Below, in pieces: positions 1-9,067 of a DNA stretch of 64,000 bases (its first letter is position 1; each line of letters begins with the position of its first letter). The DNA comes from CAJINA01 sp964647585 (GTDB lineage: Bacteria; Desulfobacterota; Desulfobacteria; Desulfobacterales; CAJINA01): assembly GCA_964647585.1 (NCBI GenBank), contig CAZYGG010000001.1, positions 62,001 to 126,000 of the forward strand, read 5' to 3'. A program made the translations under genes and the position numbers. A model generated the notes under the pieces. It was given only the letters and a program-made list of their open reading frames with translations. It ran no database searches and was not told the origin of the DNA.

Positions 1-1
1 C

Positions 2-151
2 GGCATCCGCAACCATCCGATTTCATCGCTCCAGTGGTTATGGATCACGGGCTCCTTTACGCTCGTGGCCCTGGTCTGCTGGCTGGCCCTGATACTCCCC
101 ATGCGATTCGGCACTTCGCGTTTGACAGCCCTGGCAGCGGGAAAAATGTAG
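2..151 (+). CDS. C-terminal end of a membrane protein (partial)
   Basis: An open frame enters from the left edge and ends at a TAG after 49 codons. It encodes a strongly hydrophobic stretch (about residues 18-33 of the visible part) that reads as one membrane helix, followed by a short basic tail, so the C-terminus is probably cytoplasmic. Too little is present to name a family. The next gene follows after about 108 bp. Confidence 0.55.
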   Translation, partial: GIRNHPISSLQWLWITGSFTLVALVCWLALILPMRFGTSRLTALAAGKM

Positions 152-259
152 CCCGGATTGTTTTGTTGACGAGAGCCACCCAAATGTGCTTTGGTGTCAC
201 GGCATGACAGATTGTGGCACATAGATTATCTATTAATATTTAATAACAGGATGTTATAG

Positions 260-751
260 ATGACACCCCAAGATTCTCAAGCGTACGGCTGGAGCAGCGA
301 CAATGCCCTGTCACTGCATGACAAAGTCAGGGCCGACCTCAAAACGGCGATGTTCGGCAAAGATGACTCCGCCCGGGATACCCTCAGGCAGATACTTTCG
401 GAATTTCCCAACCTCACTGTTCCGATTGTACTGGAAAGCGGCAAAAAAACGACCCGGGTGAAAAAACCGGATGAAATAAACGATGAGGATATCCTGGATA
501 TCATCCGCAAACTGGTAAAATCTGAAAAAACCGTTCTGGAGTTCAAAAACGAGGTGAGTTCGCCCTATCTCACTTTGCTGGAAAAGTACCTGCCCCGCAT
601 GGCCTCGGAAGATGAAATCAAGGAGTGGATGGCTGCCAACCTGGATTTTGCGACGTTTAAAAACTCAATGCAGGCCATGGGCCCCATAATGAAACATTTT
701 GGCAAACTGGCGGACGGCAATCTTGTCAAAAAAATACTCCAGTCGCATTAG
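260..751 (+). CDS. GatB/YqeY domain protein
   Basis: A 163-residue cytosolic protein with the YqeY pattern: an N-terminal helix of the type L-x2-K-V-x2-D-L-K-x-A-M with a following R-x2-L-R (residues 19-43), an E/K-rich middle, and the family's closing motif around M-G-x-I-M-K-x-F (residues 140-150). YqeY resembles the tail domain of the GatB subunit of tRNA-dependent amidotransferase, but standalone YqeY has no settled function. About 18 residues precede the usual family start; the ATG has an AGG 9 bp upstream. It stands alone between a membrane protein end and a gene with its own promoter. Confidence 0.85.
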   Translation: MTPQDSQAYGWSSDNALSLHDKVRADLKTAMFGKDDSARDTLRQILSEFPNLTVPIVLESGKKTTRVKKPDEINDEDILDIIRKLVKSEKTVLEFKNEVSSPYLTLLEKYLPRMASEDEIKEWMAANLDFATFKNSMQAMGPIMKHFGKLADGNLVKKILQSH

Positions 752-769
752 AATATTTTAAGATATCGG

Positions 770-799
770 TTGTCAGATGATACAAAATTCTTATATAAT
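770..799 (+). promoter_or_regulatory. Sigma70-type promoter for the following Cys-motif gene
   Basis: TTGTCA (770-775) and a perfect TATAAT (794-799) are separated by 18 bp. Transcription would start near 806, about 40 bp before the TTG start at 848. Read by eye; no start-site data. Confidence 0.55.
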
Positions 800-847
800 G
801 CAAAATACACTTTGCTGCTCGCTTCCCGGATTGAACAGGGCATCTAG

Positions 848-1567
848 TTGAGAACCGCTACCAATGGAACCAATGTGGAAACCGTTGACATAGAATACAA
901 GTTTAGGCTCGATGGTATCCCATTAGAATCTTTCGAAGTTCAACTGGATACCCAGACGGGTAAAATTGTCATCCCCTTGTCTAACAACCTGCCGGGATGG
1001 ACCCTGCTCGAGTTTGAAAAATGCCCGAACTGCCCCCTTGACCCTGAAGATACGGAGCGTTGTCCGGCGGCAGTCAGCATCGTAGACCTGGTACGCTGCT
1101 TCGACGGGCTCTCTTCATTCGATCAGATCGAAGTGGAAGTCAACACCAGTGAACGGCGGTTGATCCAACAAACCGCGGTCCAAAGTGGCATCAGTTCCCT
1201 GATGGGGTTGCTGATAGCCGCCAGCGGGTGCCCGCGCAGCGCCTTTTTCAGACCCATGGCCCGTTTCCACCTGCCCCTTTCCGAACCGATAGAAACCATA
1301 TACCGGGTGACCACCATGTACCTGCTGGCCCAATATTTTCGCGAAAAAGAAAAAATGAGCCGTGACCAGGCGCTGGAGGGACTTAGCGAGATCTACCGGA
1401 ATATGCAGATCATGAACAATGCCCTGGCCGAGCGGATACGGATGGCCAGCGAGACCGATTCCTCTGTAAACGCCCTGGTTATGCTGGACATGCACGCAAA
1501 ATCAGCATATTACGTTATAGACGACTTCCTGGATGAACTCAGGCCCATGTTTTCAGCCTATTTTTAA
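848..1567 (+). CDS. Conserved protein of unknown function with CPNC...C motif
   Basis: A 239-residue protein starting at TTG, with AGGG 7 bp upstream. An N-terminal beta-rich part carries Cys59 and Cys62 in CPNC plus Cys72 in RCP, which could bind a metal. A helical C-terminal half (about 100-239) is rich in Met, Leu and Ala. It resembles the uncharacterised DUF6901 family as I remember it, but I cannot verify that. No signal peptide or membrane helix is visible. A radical SAM gene follows 52 bp downstream on the same strand, so the two may be co-transcribed. Function unknown. Confidence 0.7.
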   Translation: MRTATNGTNVETVDIEYKFRLDGIPLESFEVQLDTQTGKIVIPLSNNLPGWTLLEFEKCPNCPLDPEDTERCPAAVSIVDLVRCFDGLSSFDQIEVEVNTSERRLIQQTAVQSGISSLMGLLIAASGCPRSAFFRPMARFHLPLSEPIETIYRVTTMYLLAQYFREKEKMSRDQALEGLSEIYRNMQIMNNALAERIRMASETDSSVNALVMLDMHAKSAYYVIDDFLDELRPMFSAYF

Positions 1568-1619
1568 TTGGCTGCTGTGGAAGGGTCGTATAGCCTGAAA
1601 TCTGCATGAAACCGGTGCA

Positions 1620-2474
1620 ATGAAAAAACAGGTCGACACCCTCAAAGCCTGTACAATTTGTCCCCGGAAATGCGGTGTCAACCGCCTTGAGAATGAGATT
1701 GGCCATTGCAAAACCGGCCGACAGGCAGTTGTCAGCAGTTATCACCCGCATTTTGGCGAAGAGCCGGAACTCGTCGGAAACCATGGCTCAGGTACCATCT
1801 TCTTCTCCCACTGCAATCTACTGTGCAATTTTTGTCAGAATTTCGACATCAGTCACCTGGGAGACGGCCGTAGCGTTACCGATGAAGAACTGGCCGGAAT
1901 CATGCTGGAACTCCAGCGCCTGGGGTGCCATAATATCAATCTGGTAACACCCACCCACGTGGTTCCCCAGATTTTCACGGCGTTGGATATTGCCCGAAAA
2001 AAGGGTCTTACTATACCCATTGTTTACAATTCCAGCGGGTATGACCGGGTCGGCACCCTGAAACGCCTGGAAGGGCTGGTCGACATCTACATGCCGGATT
2101 TTAAATTCTGGTCCGTTGCGGTTGCCGACCTGACCTGCAACGCACCTGACTACCCGGACGTGGCCCGCAAAGCGATAACCGAAATGCACCGGCAGGTTGG
2201 CCCTTTACGGACAAATCGGGCCGGCATAGCCCGCAAAGGGCTTTTAATACGGCACCTCGTACTACCGGAAAACCTCGCAGGTACCCGGGAAATATCTGAA
2301 TTCATTGTAAATCATATTTCCCCGGATACTTACGTAAATATAATGCCCCAATATCGGCCATGCGGCCTGGCCCATCAAACCGAGGGTCTAAACCGCAGAT
2401 TGACGGCGAAAGAGTACCTGACAGCCATAAAAATCGCCCGGAATCAGGGGCTCACCCGACTAAACAGGCTGTAA
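1620..2474 (+). CDS. Radical SAM protein, PflX/PflA-like (COG1313 type)
   Basis: A 284-residue radical SAM enzyme. Cys65, Cys69 and Cys72 form the C-x3-C-x2-C motif that binds the SAM-cleaving 4Fe-4S cluster. Four more cysteines near the N-terminus (11, 14, 18, 30) form the second cysteine group seen in the PflX branch. These proteins look like pyruvate-formate-lyase activases but their substrates are mostly unknown, and no glycyl radical enzyme gene lies nearby. The downstream HD-domain gene begins 5 bp after the stop, suggesting a two-gene operon. Confidence 0.85.
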   Translation: MKKQVDTLKACTICPRKCGVNRLENEIGHCKTGRQAVVSSYHPHFGEEPELVGNHGSGTIFFSHCNLLCNFCQNFDISHLGDGRSVTDEELAGIMLELQRLGCHNINLVTPTHVVPQIFTALDIARKKGLTIPIVYNSSGYDRVGTLKRLEGLVDIYMPDFKFWSVAVADLTCNAPDYPDVARKAITEMHRQVGPLRTNRAGIARKGLLIRHLVLPENLAGTREISEFIVNHISPDTYVNIMPQYRPCGLAHQTEGLNRRLTAKEYLTAIKIARNQGLTRLNRL

Positions 2475-2479
2475 CTCCA

Positions 2480-3400
2480 ATGAGTGATAGAAAGCTCTCC
2501 GATCTGGTAGATACCTCCCGACCGGATGCGGTGCTTGATGAGATCCTGGCCATCATTCACCTGATCGCACCCGACTTTAAAGATGTCGCGACCATCCGCC
2601 TCGCCTTCCTTGAAACCGTGCGCCTGTACAAGGGCGACTTCCCCGGCTACAGGGCGTGCAACACTGAGTATCATGACCTGCGCCACACCACGGATACCGC
2701 TCTGGCAATGACCCGTCTGATCCATGGAGCCATTATTGATGGCCGGATGATTGATCAGCGCCAGGTTCTCCTGGCCGTGATTGCCGCCCTGTTTCATGAC
2801 GCCGGCTATATTCAAAATGAAGATGACCTGGAAGGCACCGGTGCTAAATATACGATGACCCATGTCGCGCGCAGCATGGATTTTCTGGCGGACATAGCAC
2901 CCGACCTCGGTTTGAATGAAGCGGAAATCCATGAGGGCCGGGCCATGATCCTGTTCACCAATCTTTCCGTGACACCCGCGCAGATCTCTTTTGAGACCCC
3001 CAACGGAAAAGTTCTGGGTCGGATGCTCGGTGCAGCGGACCTGCTCGCGCAACTGTCGGATCGCACCTATCTTGAAAAACTGCTTTTTCTTTACCGGGAA
3101 TTCAAAGAAGCCGGCGTCGGGGAGTATTCAGGCGAACGCCACCTGCTTGAAAAAACCGTCGAATTTTACGACTCGGTTTCTCAAAGGCTGGAGGCCACAT
3201 TCAACAAGGCGTATGAGTACATGCAAAACCACCTTTCCACCCGCTGGAATGTCAACACAAACCTTTACCGGAAAGCCATTGAAAATCAAAAATTTTACCT
3301 GAAACAGATACTTGAAGATCCAGATACAAATCACCGTAATCACTTCAAAAGGGATGGTATTGTAGATATTGTTCGCTTAAAGTACGGTGATCCGCATTAG
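2480..3400 (+). CDS. HD-domain phosphohydrolase-like protein
   Basis: A 306-residue protein with a metal-dependent HD hydrolase core: H65 and H69 in YHDLRH, then H106-D107 in LFHD, with later helices completing the fold. The arrangement resembles 3',5'-cyclic nucleotide phosphodiesterase-like HD domains, but no GYP motif is present, so c-di-GMP is not the expected substrate. I chose the ATG at 2480 because an upstream in-frame start at 2360 would lie inside the radical SAM gene and add 40 residues of low-complexity sequence. No membrane helix. Substrate unknown. Confidence 0.8.
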   Translation: MSDRKLSDLVDTSRPDAVLDEILAIIHLIAPDFKDVATIRLAFLETVRLYKGDFPGYRACNTEYHDLRHTTDTALAMTRLIHGAIIDGRMIDQRQVLLAVIAALFHDAGYIQNEDDLEGTGAKYTMTHVARSMDFLADIAPDLGLNEAEIHEGRAMILFTNLSVTPAQISFETPNGKVLGRMLGAADLLAQLSDRTYLEKLLFLYREFKEAGVGEYSGERHLLEKTVEFYDSVSQRLEATFNKAYEYMQNHLSTRWNVNTNLYRKAIENQKFYLKQILEDPDTNHRNHFKRDGIVDIVRLKYGDPH

Positions 3401-3540
3401 TCCGACAACAAACTTGTGGCAATCGGGTTGATGCCATTTTGGGATCCCCTGCCCTGAATGATGAACCCTGCCTTTTCCATTACTCTGTTGACAGCATCCC
3501 CCTTTTCAGCTATCAGCGGCTACCAACCGGGTTGCTGGAA

Positions 3541-3592
3541 ACCCGGTTTTTTGTTGTTCCACGGAACAAACCCGGTTTTTTGTTGTTCCACG
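3541..3592 (+). repeat. 23-bp direct repeat, two copies
   Basis: The same 23 bases (beginning ACCCGG and ending GTTCCACG) occur at 3541-3563 and 3570-3592, giving a 29-bp period with a 6-bp spacer. Only two units are present. No palindrome or protein motif explains them. Confidence 0.85.
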
Positions 3593-3625
3593 AGACAACC
3601 ATGGGTAGCCAGCGGTTCCTTGCAT

Positions 3626-3682
3626 GTAAAGAATCCTGGCCCAGAAGGCCACTGAGGACCAGGTTTTTAAAAGCAGAATAAA
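3626..3682 (+). repeat. Leader element L, short copy upstream of prfC
   Basis: Begins like the left end of the full element (ATCCTGGCCCAGA) and runs directly into its right end (GAGGACCAGGTTTTTAAA, then GAATAAA at 3676-3682). It looks like an internally deleted copy of the element at 36137-36390. The prfC start lies 17 bp downstream. Confidence 0.75.
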
Positions 3683-3699
3683 CAACACAGATAAGCGCA

Positions 3700-5286
3700 A
3701 TGACTGCACACAATCAGAAAGAAATCGACAAGCGCCGGACTTTTGGCATAATCAGCCACCCGGATGCCGGCAAAACAACCCTCACTGAAAAACTGCTGCT
3801 GTATGGCGGTGCCATCCAGCTCGCCGGGGCTGTCAAGGCCCGCAAAGCGGCCCGACATGCCACCAGCGACTGGATGGCCGTTGAAAAGGAACGCGGTATA
3901 TCCGTAACCACGTCGGTGATGAAATTCAATTATCTGGGTTATGAAGTGAATTTGCTGGATACACCCGGACACCAGGATTTCTCCGAAGATACCTACCGGG
4001 TCCTCACGGCGGTTGACAGCGCCCTGATGGTGATCGACAGTGCCAAGGGGGTGGAGCCCCAGACTGAAAAACTGATGGAAATCTGCCGGATGCGCAATAC
4101 CCCTATCATCACCTTTATCAACAAGCTGGACCGGGACGGAATGCCGCCGCTGGACCTGCTGACCGACATAGAGGACCGACTCCAGATCGAATGTGCGCCC
4201 CTTTCCTGGCCCATCGGGGCCGGTAAGCTTTTCAAGGGTGTGTACAGCCTGTATGATAAAAAGCTCAAGCTGTTTAAACCGGGACAGGAGAGACGACACG
4301 ATGATGACATCCTGATTGAGGATCTGGCGGATCACCAGTTCGAACAGCTTGTCGGCGACCAGGCGGATGACTTCCGGGAAGAGATTGACCTGCTCGAAGG
4401 TGCGGCCAACCCTTTTAATCTGACCGAATATCTGAATGCCAGCCAGACACCCGTCTTTTTCGGAAGTGCCGTAAACAACTTCGGCGTCAGGGAACTGCTG
4501 GAGGCCTTTGTCGAGATTGCACCGGCGCCCGGCAAACGCCCGAGCACCAGTCGGGAGGTATCCCCGTATGAAGAGCCATTTTCCGGTTTTGTATTTAAAA
4601 TTCAAGCCAATATGGACCCTGCCCACCGGGATCGAATTGCCTTTTTGAGAGTCTGCTCGGGAAAGTTTACCCGGGGGATGAAAGTCGCCCATCACCGGAT
4701 CGGCAAAACGGTCAGTTTATCCAAGGCCACCGTTTTCCTGGCCCAGGACCGCGCCCATGTGGAAGAAGCCTTTCCGGGGGACATTATCGGGCTGCACAAT
4801 CATGGCACCATAAAAATCGGGGACACCTTTACGGAAAAAGAGCCGTTGAAGTTCACCGGTATCCCCAATTTTGCACCGGAACACTTCCGGCGGGTAATTC
4901 TTAATAACCCCATGAAAACAAAACAGTTACAGAAAGGTTTGACCCAGCTTGCCGAAGAAGGCGCCATCCAGGTTTTTCGACCCCGTACCAGTAATGCCTA
5001 TATCCTGGGAGCGGTAGGGGTCTTACAGTTTGACATTACCATGGCGCGGTTACAGGATGAATACGGGGTAGATGCCGGCTGTGAGGGGGTTGACCTGACC
5101 GTGGCACGCTGGATAAAATGCGAGGACCCCAAACAGTTGGCTGCGTTTGAGAAAGCGTGTGCGTCAAACCTGGCAACAGACGCCCAAGGATACCTCTCTT
5201 TTCTGGCGCGCAGTGAATGGAACCTTGAATACGAAATGAAACAATGGCCCGAGATTGAGTTTGAAAAATCAAAGGAACATAATTGA
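3700..5286 (+). CDS. prfC: Peptide chain release factor 3 (RF3)
   Basis: A 528-residue translational GTPase of the expected RF3 length. G1 is HPDAGKTT (residues 20-27), G3 is DTPGH (87-91) and G4 is NKLD (141-144). RF3-specific features include the loop RKAARHATSDWM after G1 and the EF-Tu-like second domain, followed by the RF3 C-terminal domain. RF3 uses GTP to remove RF1/RF2 from the ribosome after peptide release. The gene is alone on its strand; a repeat ends 17 bp upstream and a hairpin overlaps its stop codon. Confidence 0.97.
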   Translation: MTAHNQKEIDKRRTFGIISHPDAGKTTLTEKLLLYGGAIQLAGAVKARKAARHATSDWMAVEKERGISVTTSVMKFNYLGYEVNLLDTPGHQDFSEDTYRVLTAVDSALMVIDSAKGVEPQTEKLMEICRMRNTPIITFINKLDRDGMPPLDLLTDIEDRLQIECAPLSWPIGAGKLFKGVYSLYDKKLKLFKPGQERRHDDDILIEDLADHQFEQLVGDQADDFREEIDLLEGAANPFNLTEYLNASQTPVFFGSAVNNFGVRELLEAFVEIAPAPGKRPSTSREVSPYEEPFSGFVFKIQANMDPAHRDRIAFLRVCSGKFTRGMKVAHHRIGKTVSLSKATVFLAQDRAHVEEAFPGDIIGLHNHGTIKIGDTFTEKEPLKFTGIPNFAPEHFRRVILNNPMKTKQLQKGLTQLAEEGAIQVFRPRTSNAYILGAVGVLQFDITMARLQDEYGVDAGCEGVDLTVARWIKCEDPKQLAAFEKACASNLATDAQGYLSFLARSEWNLEYEMKQWPEIEFEKSKEHN

Positions 5287-5312
5287 TGAATTCGTAAAGG
5301 GCCGAATTCATC
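5285..5312 (+). terminator. Hairpin overlapping the prfC stop codon
   Basis: A perfect 10-bp stem (GATGAATTCG at 5285-5294 with CGAATTCATC at 5303-5312) and an 8-base loop. The stem begins within the TGA stop. Only GGTTTTAGG follows, so termination is possible rather than clear. Two similar hairpins sit at other stop codons in this window. Confidence 0.5.
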
Positions 5313-5399
5313 GGTTTTAGGTTTAATGTGTTAAGTGTTAAGACAACCATGACCCTCTAAATAATACTTAAAACTTAAGATCTAAAACATAAAACTATA
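5313..5399 (+). repeat. Dispersed TTAAGTGTTAAG-type repeat, copy 1
   Basis: An AT-rich imperfect palindrome: GTGTTAAGTGTTAAG on the left and CTTAAAACTTAAGATCT on the right. A second copy follows the M29 aminopeptidase at 7049-7128, again directly after a stop-codon hairpin. Confidence 0.7.
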
Positions 5400-5455
5400 G
5401 AAAACGACACTTTTTATCCCTTTTCCAATCCACAACTTACATTCTGCGAGGCGAT

Positions 5456-5719
5456 GTGGAAAAAATACATTCCCATGATTTTGTTGAAAGTTACAGCGGT
5501 CTGGTGGGTTTCGGAGCTGATCGTGAAACCGATGAAAACACACTGATCTATTATCTGCAGAAATTCTCGGACGACACCCTGATCAGCGCACTGGTCAAGC
5601 GGATGAGCGATCAGGAACTGGAAGAGATTTTCAACCTGGTCACCCGGGTCATGAAACACCATCTGAGCGAACCGGAATATCACCGCCTGTTTCTGAAAGA
5701 TGACGGCCACAGCCACTGA
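5456..5719 (+). CDS. Small conserved cytoplasmic protein, unknown function
   Basis: An 87-residue protein from GTG, with GAGG about 6 bp upstream. It is soluble, acidic and mainly helical, with histidines at both ends (IHSHDF near the start, DGHSH at the end) and a central YYLQKFSDD segment. I recall similar short proteins with the same YYLQKFSDD core in sulfate-reducing relatives, labelled only as cytoplasmic proteins. No catalytic motif is evident. It lies 104 bp before the M29 aminopeptidase gene. Confidence 0.65.
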   Translation: MEKIHSHDFVESYSGLVGFGADRETDENTLIYYLQKFSDDTLISALVKRMSDQELEEIFNLVTRVMKHHLSEPEYHRLFLKDDGHSH

Positions 5720-5823
5720 TAGACACACTATCTTTGTGCCCTGCAGCTATTGTAAAGACTGAAAAGCGCTATTCGTCAGGGGCGCCATAGACCGCCTGGA
5801 ATAATCAAAGGGGTTGATTGAAT

Positions 5824-7023
5824 ATGTTCACAAAAAAACAGATTGAACGCTATGCCGACGTCTTGCTGTGGGGCCTTAAAATATCCCGCAAGGGCCGCAT
5901 CCGAAAAAATGACACCGTCCTGATTCGCTATCACCTGCCCGCCCTGGTTCTGGCCGAGGCGCTCTATGACCGTCTCCTGGACATGGGCCTGAATCCCCTG
6001 CAGCGGGTGGATCCCACGCCCGGTATGGAAAAGAGTTTTTTCAAACGCGCCAACCCCAAACAGCTGATTTTCGAACCCCCCGGAGATCGGGAGCTCTACG
6101 AAAATCTGAACGGCAGCATTTTTCTGCACGCCCCGGAATCCATTACCCACCTGAGCGATATCGATCCGGGAAAAATTGGAAAATTCGCCGTGTCCCGCAA
6201 GTACCTGCGGGATATCCTGACCCGGCGTGAAGAAAAGGGGCAGTTCAGCTGGACCCTGTGCACCTATCCCACCAAAGCATTGGCCGGGCATGCCAGGCTT
6301 ACCCAGAAAGCGTATGGCCAGCAGATTATAACTGCCTGTTTTCTTAATAAAACAAATCCAGTATCCCAATGGAACCAGATATTCAAGAATGCCGGCCGAA
6401 TCAAACGCTGGCTCAGCCGCATGGACGTCAAACACTACCACATCCTGTCCGCCCATACGGATCTCGAGATCACGCCCGGAGATAAACGCCGCTGGATAGG
6501 CGTTTCCGGCCACAATATCCCCAGCTTTGAGCTTTTCGTCTCGCCGGACTGGCGCGGAACGCGCGGTATATACTATGCCGACCAGCCCTCCTTTAGAAAC
6601 GGCAACTATGTAAAAGGCGTGCGGTTGAAGTTCAAAAAGGGGAAAGTAACCGGAATTTCAGCTGAAAAGGGAGCTGCTTTTGTGAAGAAACAACTGGCCA
6701 TGGACAAAGGCGCCAGCCGACTGGGAGAGTTTTCACTTACCGATAAACGCTTTTCCAAAATTAATCGATTTATGGCCAACACCCTGTTTGATGAAAACTT
6801 CGGCGGTTCCCAGGGCAATTGCCACGTTGCCCTGGGGGCATCCTATTCTGACACCTATGCCGGAGAATCGGCCCGCCTGACAAAAAAATTGAAAGATAAG
6901 CTCGGTTTCAATGACTCTGCACTGCATTGGGATCTGGTAAATACAGAAAAAAAACAGGTTGTTGCACATTTAAAGAATGGGAAACGGGTAACGGTCTACG
7001 AAAACGGGAAGTTTAATTATTGA
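5824..7023 (+). CDS. Family M29 aminopeptidase-like metallopeptidase
   Basis: A 399-residue protein of M29 (AmpS/AmpT) length, for removal of N-terminal amino acids in the cytoplasm. C-terminal metal-site motifs are present: DLEITPG, a NIPSFELFVSP segment where the family usually has N-x-P-x-G-E, GNCHVALGASYSD, and HWDLV. The usual Gly before the Glu ligand reads Phe here, a small departure. I prefer the ATG at 5824 over the TTG at 5818 because AAAGGGG sits about 8 bp before the ATG. A 12-bp hairpin includes its stop codon. Confidence 0.85.
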   Translation: MFTKKQIERYADVLLWGLKISRKGRIRKNDTVLIRYHLPALVLAEALYDRLLDMGLNPLQRVDPTPGMEKSFFKRANPKQLIFEPPGDRELYENLNGSIFLHAPESITHLSDIDPGKIGKFAVSRKYLRDILTRREEKGQFSWTLCTYPTKALAGHARLTQKAYGQQIITACFLNKTNPVSQWNQIFKNAGRIKRWLSRMDVKHYHILSAHTDLEITPGDKRRWIGVSGHNIPSFELFVSPDWRGTRGIYYADQPSFRNGNYVKGVRLKFKKGKVTGISAEKGAAFVKKQLAMDKGASRLGEFSLTDKRFSKINRFMANTLFDENFGGSQGNCHVALGASYSDTYAGESARLTKKLKDKLGFNDSALHWDLVNTEKKQVVAHLKNGKRVTVYENGKFNY

Positions 7024-7048
7024 TGAAATTGATAAATCAATTTCATCA
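7021..7048 (+). terminator. Hairpin containing the aminopeptidase stop codon
   Basis: A perfect 12-bp stem (TGATGAAATTGA at 7021-7032 with TCAATTTCATCA at 7037-7048) and a 4-base loop. The first three bases are the TGA stop. GTTTTAAG follows. It may act as a weak intrinsic terminator or protect the mRNA end. Confidence 0.55.
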
Positions 7049-7128
7049 GTTTTAAGTGTTAAGTTTTAGGTGTTAGGATAAAACCATACACTTCTGAATA
7101 GCGTCTTAAAACTTAAGACTTAAAACAA
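7049..7128 (+). repeat. Dispersed TTAAGTGTTAAG-type repeat, copy 2
   Basis: Contains TTTTAAGTGTTAAGTTTTAGG on the left and CTTAAAACTTAAGACTTAA on the right, with the same order as the copy at 5313-5399. It fills the gap between convergent genes. Confidence 0.7.
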
Positions 7129-7134
7129 GCTTTT

Positions 7135-7632
7135 TTAGACTTTATACTTGCCGAAATCATCGGGTGACAGGTTTTTGAGGTAGTCCGCCCACTTGCGCCC
7201 CTCTTCACTCTCATCACCGAGTTCCGCATCCGGAGCAGTATCCTGAGATTTGGTTATCACTTTATCATCAACGAACACCGGGGCCTCATAGCGCAGGGCA
7301 ATGGCGATGGCATCACTGGGCCGGGCATCCATCTTAAAAGCGCCTTCCGGAGAATCAAAATGAATAATTGCGTAATAGGTATTGTCTTTAATATCCGAAA
7401 CTTCAATCCGGGTTACCTTGATCTCCATGCGGTCGGCAAAGTTTTTAAACAGATCATGGGTCATGGGACGATCAAACTTTATATTTTTCATGGCGGAAGC
7501 TATGGAAGTCGCTTCTAAAAGTCCTATCCATATGGGTACAACCTGGTCGTGTTCCTCAGATTTAAGCAATATGATCGGTGTGTTGGAAGCCGGGTCCATG
7601 GCAATCCCTGCAATGCTCATTTTATGCAGCAT
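7135..7632 (-). CDS. Bifunctional nuclease (BFN, DUF151) family protein
   Basis: A 165-residue protein with the BFN/DUF151 fold: an N-terminal V-P-I-W-I-G motif, a central beta-alpha region, and the family signature DARPSDAIAIALR (residues 102-114). Members are often encoded beside miaB, as here. The plant member has RNase/DNase activity; bacterial roles are unsettled. The start ATG lies inside the end of miaB (11-bp overlap), so the two are probably translationally coupled. An acidic tail of about 30 residues follows the core. Confidence 0.9.
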   Translation of the reverse strand: MLHKMSIAGIAMDPASNTPIILLKSEEHDQVVPIWIGLLEATSIASAMKNIKFDRPMTHDLFKNFADRMEIKVTRIEVSDIKDNTYYAIIHFDSPEGAFKMDARPSDAIAIALRYEAPVFVDDKVITKSQDTAPDAELGDESEEGRKWADYLKNLSPDDFGKYKV

Positions 7633-9067
7633 GGAAGCTTTCTCCTTTCAATCCGCTAACAGTTCGGGAACCTGTGTCAGCCGGCAATCCCCACAATGAA
7701 TGGGCAAACGCCTTCTTTATCGTAACCTGGATCAAAGATCCTTTTTTAACCGCTCCGGCCCGTCCGGCGGTGGCACCATCGGCAGGCATATGCACAATTT
7801 TATTGGCGGATGTACGGCCGGTCCATTGCCCGGTGCTGGCGGTAGTGGCCGCGTCACCATCCAGGGGGCTGTCCCCGGCCGGCATCCCCGGATTCAACCG
7901 ATGGGATTCGATCAACACCTCCACGGTCTGTTCCACCAGAGCCCGGTTGCGGACTATCGTAATTTTTTCCTGTAATCCAAGTACCTTCTGAAGCCTCTTA
8001 TTCTGATCAGCTTCTTTCACCTTGTGGGCAAACCGGGTTGCCGGTGCATTGGGCCGGTCTGAATATTTAAACGCGAACAACCCGTCAAACTCAACGGCTT
8101 CGATCAGGTCTGCCGTGGCGGCAAAATCGTCCTCGGTCTCCCCGGGAAAGCCCACGATAAAATCTGAAGTAATGGCAATGTCCGGACAGGCCTTGCGCAG
8201 TCTGTTTATATTATCAAGATACTGGTCGCGTGTATAGTTCCGGTTCATTTTTTTCAATATCCGGTCGGATCCCGATTGAACCGGCAGATGGATGTGATGA
8301 CACAATTTTTCCAGGCGGCCAAAGGCGTCGATCAGCTCATCCGACAGGTCTTTCGGATGAGAAGTTGTGAATCGAATTCTTTCCAACCCATTTATGTTAT
8401 TTACTTTTTCCAGAAGCTGGGTAAAATTAAGCAACCCCTCTTTCTTTCCGTAGCTATTGACGTTCTGCCCCAGGAGGGTTACCTCCCGGACACCGTTCTC
8501 GACCAGGCCCTCAATTTCCGCGATTATTTTATCCGGCTGACGACTGCTCTCCCGGCCGCGGACATAAGGCACTACACAATACGTGCAGAAATTATCACAC
8601 CCCTGCATGATGGTCACGAATCGGGATACCTCGGATTCGGCCTGATCGGCAACACTCTCTTCCCGTTCTTCAATGCAGGTGCCCATTTCGATATCGACCA
8701 GCCGATTGCGTCTCCTCTCAATCTTATCAATTAACAGCGGCAGGCGCCCGATGGCATGGGTGCCGAATACCAGGTCAACATACGGCGCTCTTTTCAGAAT
8801 CTTTTGCCCCTCCTGCTGGGCAACACACCCGCCGACTGCAATAATCAGGTCGGGTCGCGCCTGCTTGAGACCAGCAACCCGTCCCAGGTAACTGAAGACC
8901 TTTTGAACGGCCTTTTCCCTTATTGCACAGGTGTTGACGATAATCATATCCGCCTGGTCGGGCGAATCCGTCAATCGGTAACCCAGATGGTGGACATAGT
9001 TGGCGATTCTTTCGGAGTCATACACATTCATCTGGCATCCGATGGTATTGATATGAAGCTTTTTCAA
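7622..9067 (-). CDS. miaB: tRNA-2-methylthio-N6-dimethylallyladenosine synthase MiaB
   Basis: A 481-residue methylthiotransferase modifying A37 of tRNAs. The N-terminal domain has the second-cluster cysteines C11, C47 and C81; the radical SAM motif is C157-x3-C161-x2-C164. The C-terminal TRAM domain appears to hold a low-complexity Ala/Gly/Thr-rich insert (about 395-440), longer than usual. The start is a TTG with AGGA 8 bp upstream and the sequence MKKLHINTIGC, typical of the family. It overlaps the downstream BFN gene, with a DUF4911 gene 132 bp upstream. Confidence 0.96.
   Translation of the reverse strand: MKKLHINTIGCQMNVYDSERIANYVHHLGYRLTDSPDQADMIIVNTCAIREKAVQKVFSYLGRVAGLKQARPDLIIAVGGCVAQQEGQKILKRAPYVDLVFGTHAIGRLPLLIDKIERRRNRLVDIEMGTCIEEREESVADQAESEVSRFVTIMQGCDNFCTYCVVPYVRGRESSRQPDKIIAEIEGLVENGVREVTLLGQNVNSYGKKEGLLNFTQLLEKVNNINGLERIRFTTSHPKDLSDELIDAFGRLEKLCHHIHLPVQSGSDRILKKMNRNYTRDQYLDNINRLRKACPDIAITSDFIVGFPGETEDDFAATADLIEAVEFDGLFAFKYSDRPNAPATRFAHKVKEADQNKRLQKVLGLQEKITIVRNRALVEQTVEVLIESHRLNPGMPAGDSPLDGDAATTASTGQWTGRTSANKIVHMPADGATAGRAGAVKKGSLIQVTIKKAFAHSLWGLPADTGSRTVSGLKGESFHAA

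Larger units (their letters stand above)
3401..3699 (+). other. Intergenic region before prfC made of repeats
   Basis: I see no credible gene here. The region holds a 23-bp tandem direct repeat and a shortened copy of the dispersed leader element that ends 17 bp before prfC. Short open frames across it are read from the repeats. Confidence 0.7.

Noticed and set aside
3439..3681. An 80-codon plus-strand frame between the HD-domain gene and prfC
   Set aside because: It is read entirely from the 23-bp direct repeat and leader element L, with no ribosome site.
3667..4695. A 342-codon minus-strand open frame opposite prfC
   Set aside because: It lies wholly opposite the well-conserved prfC, has no family features, and is an antisense shadow of GC-rich codons.
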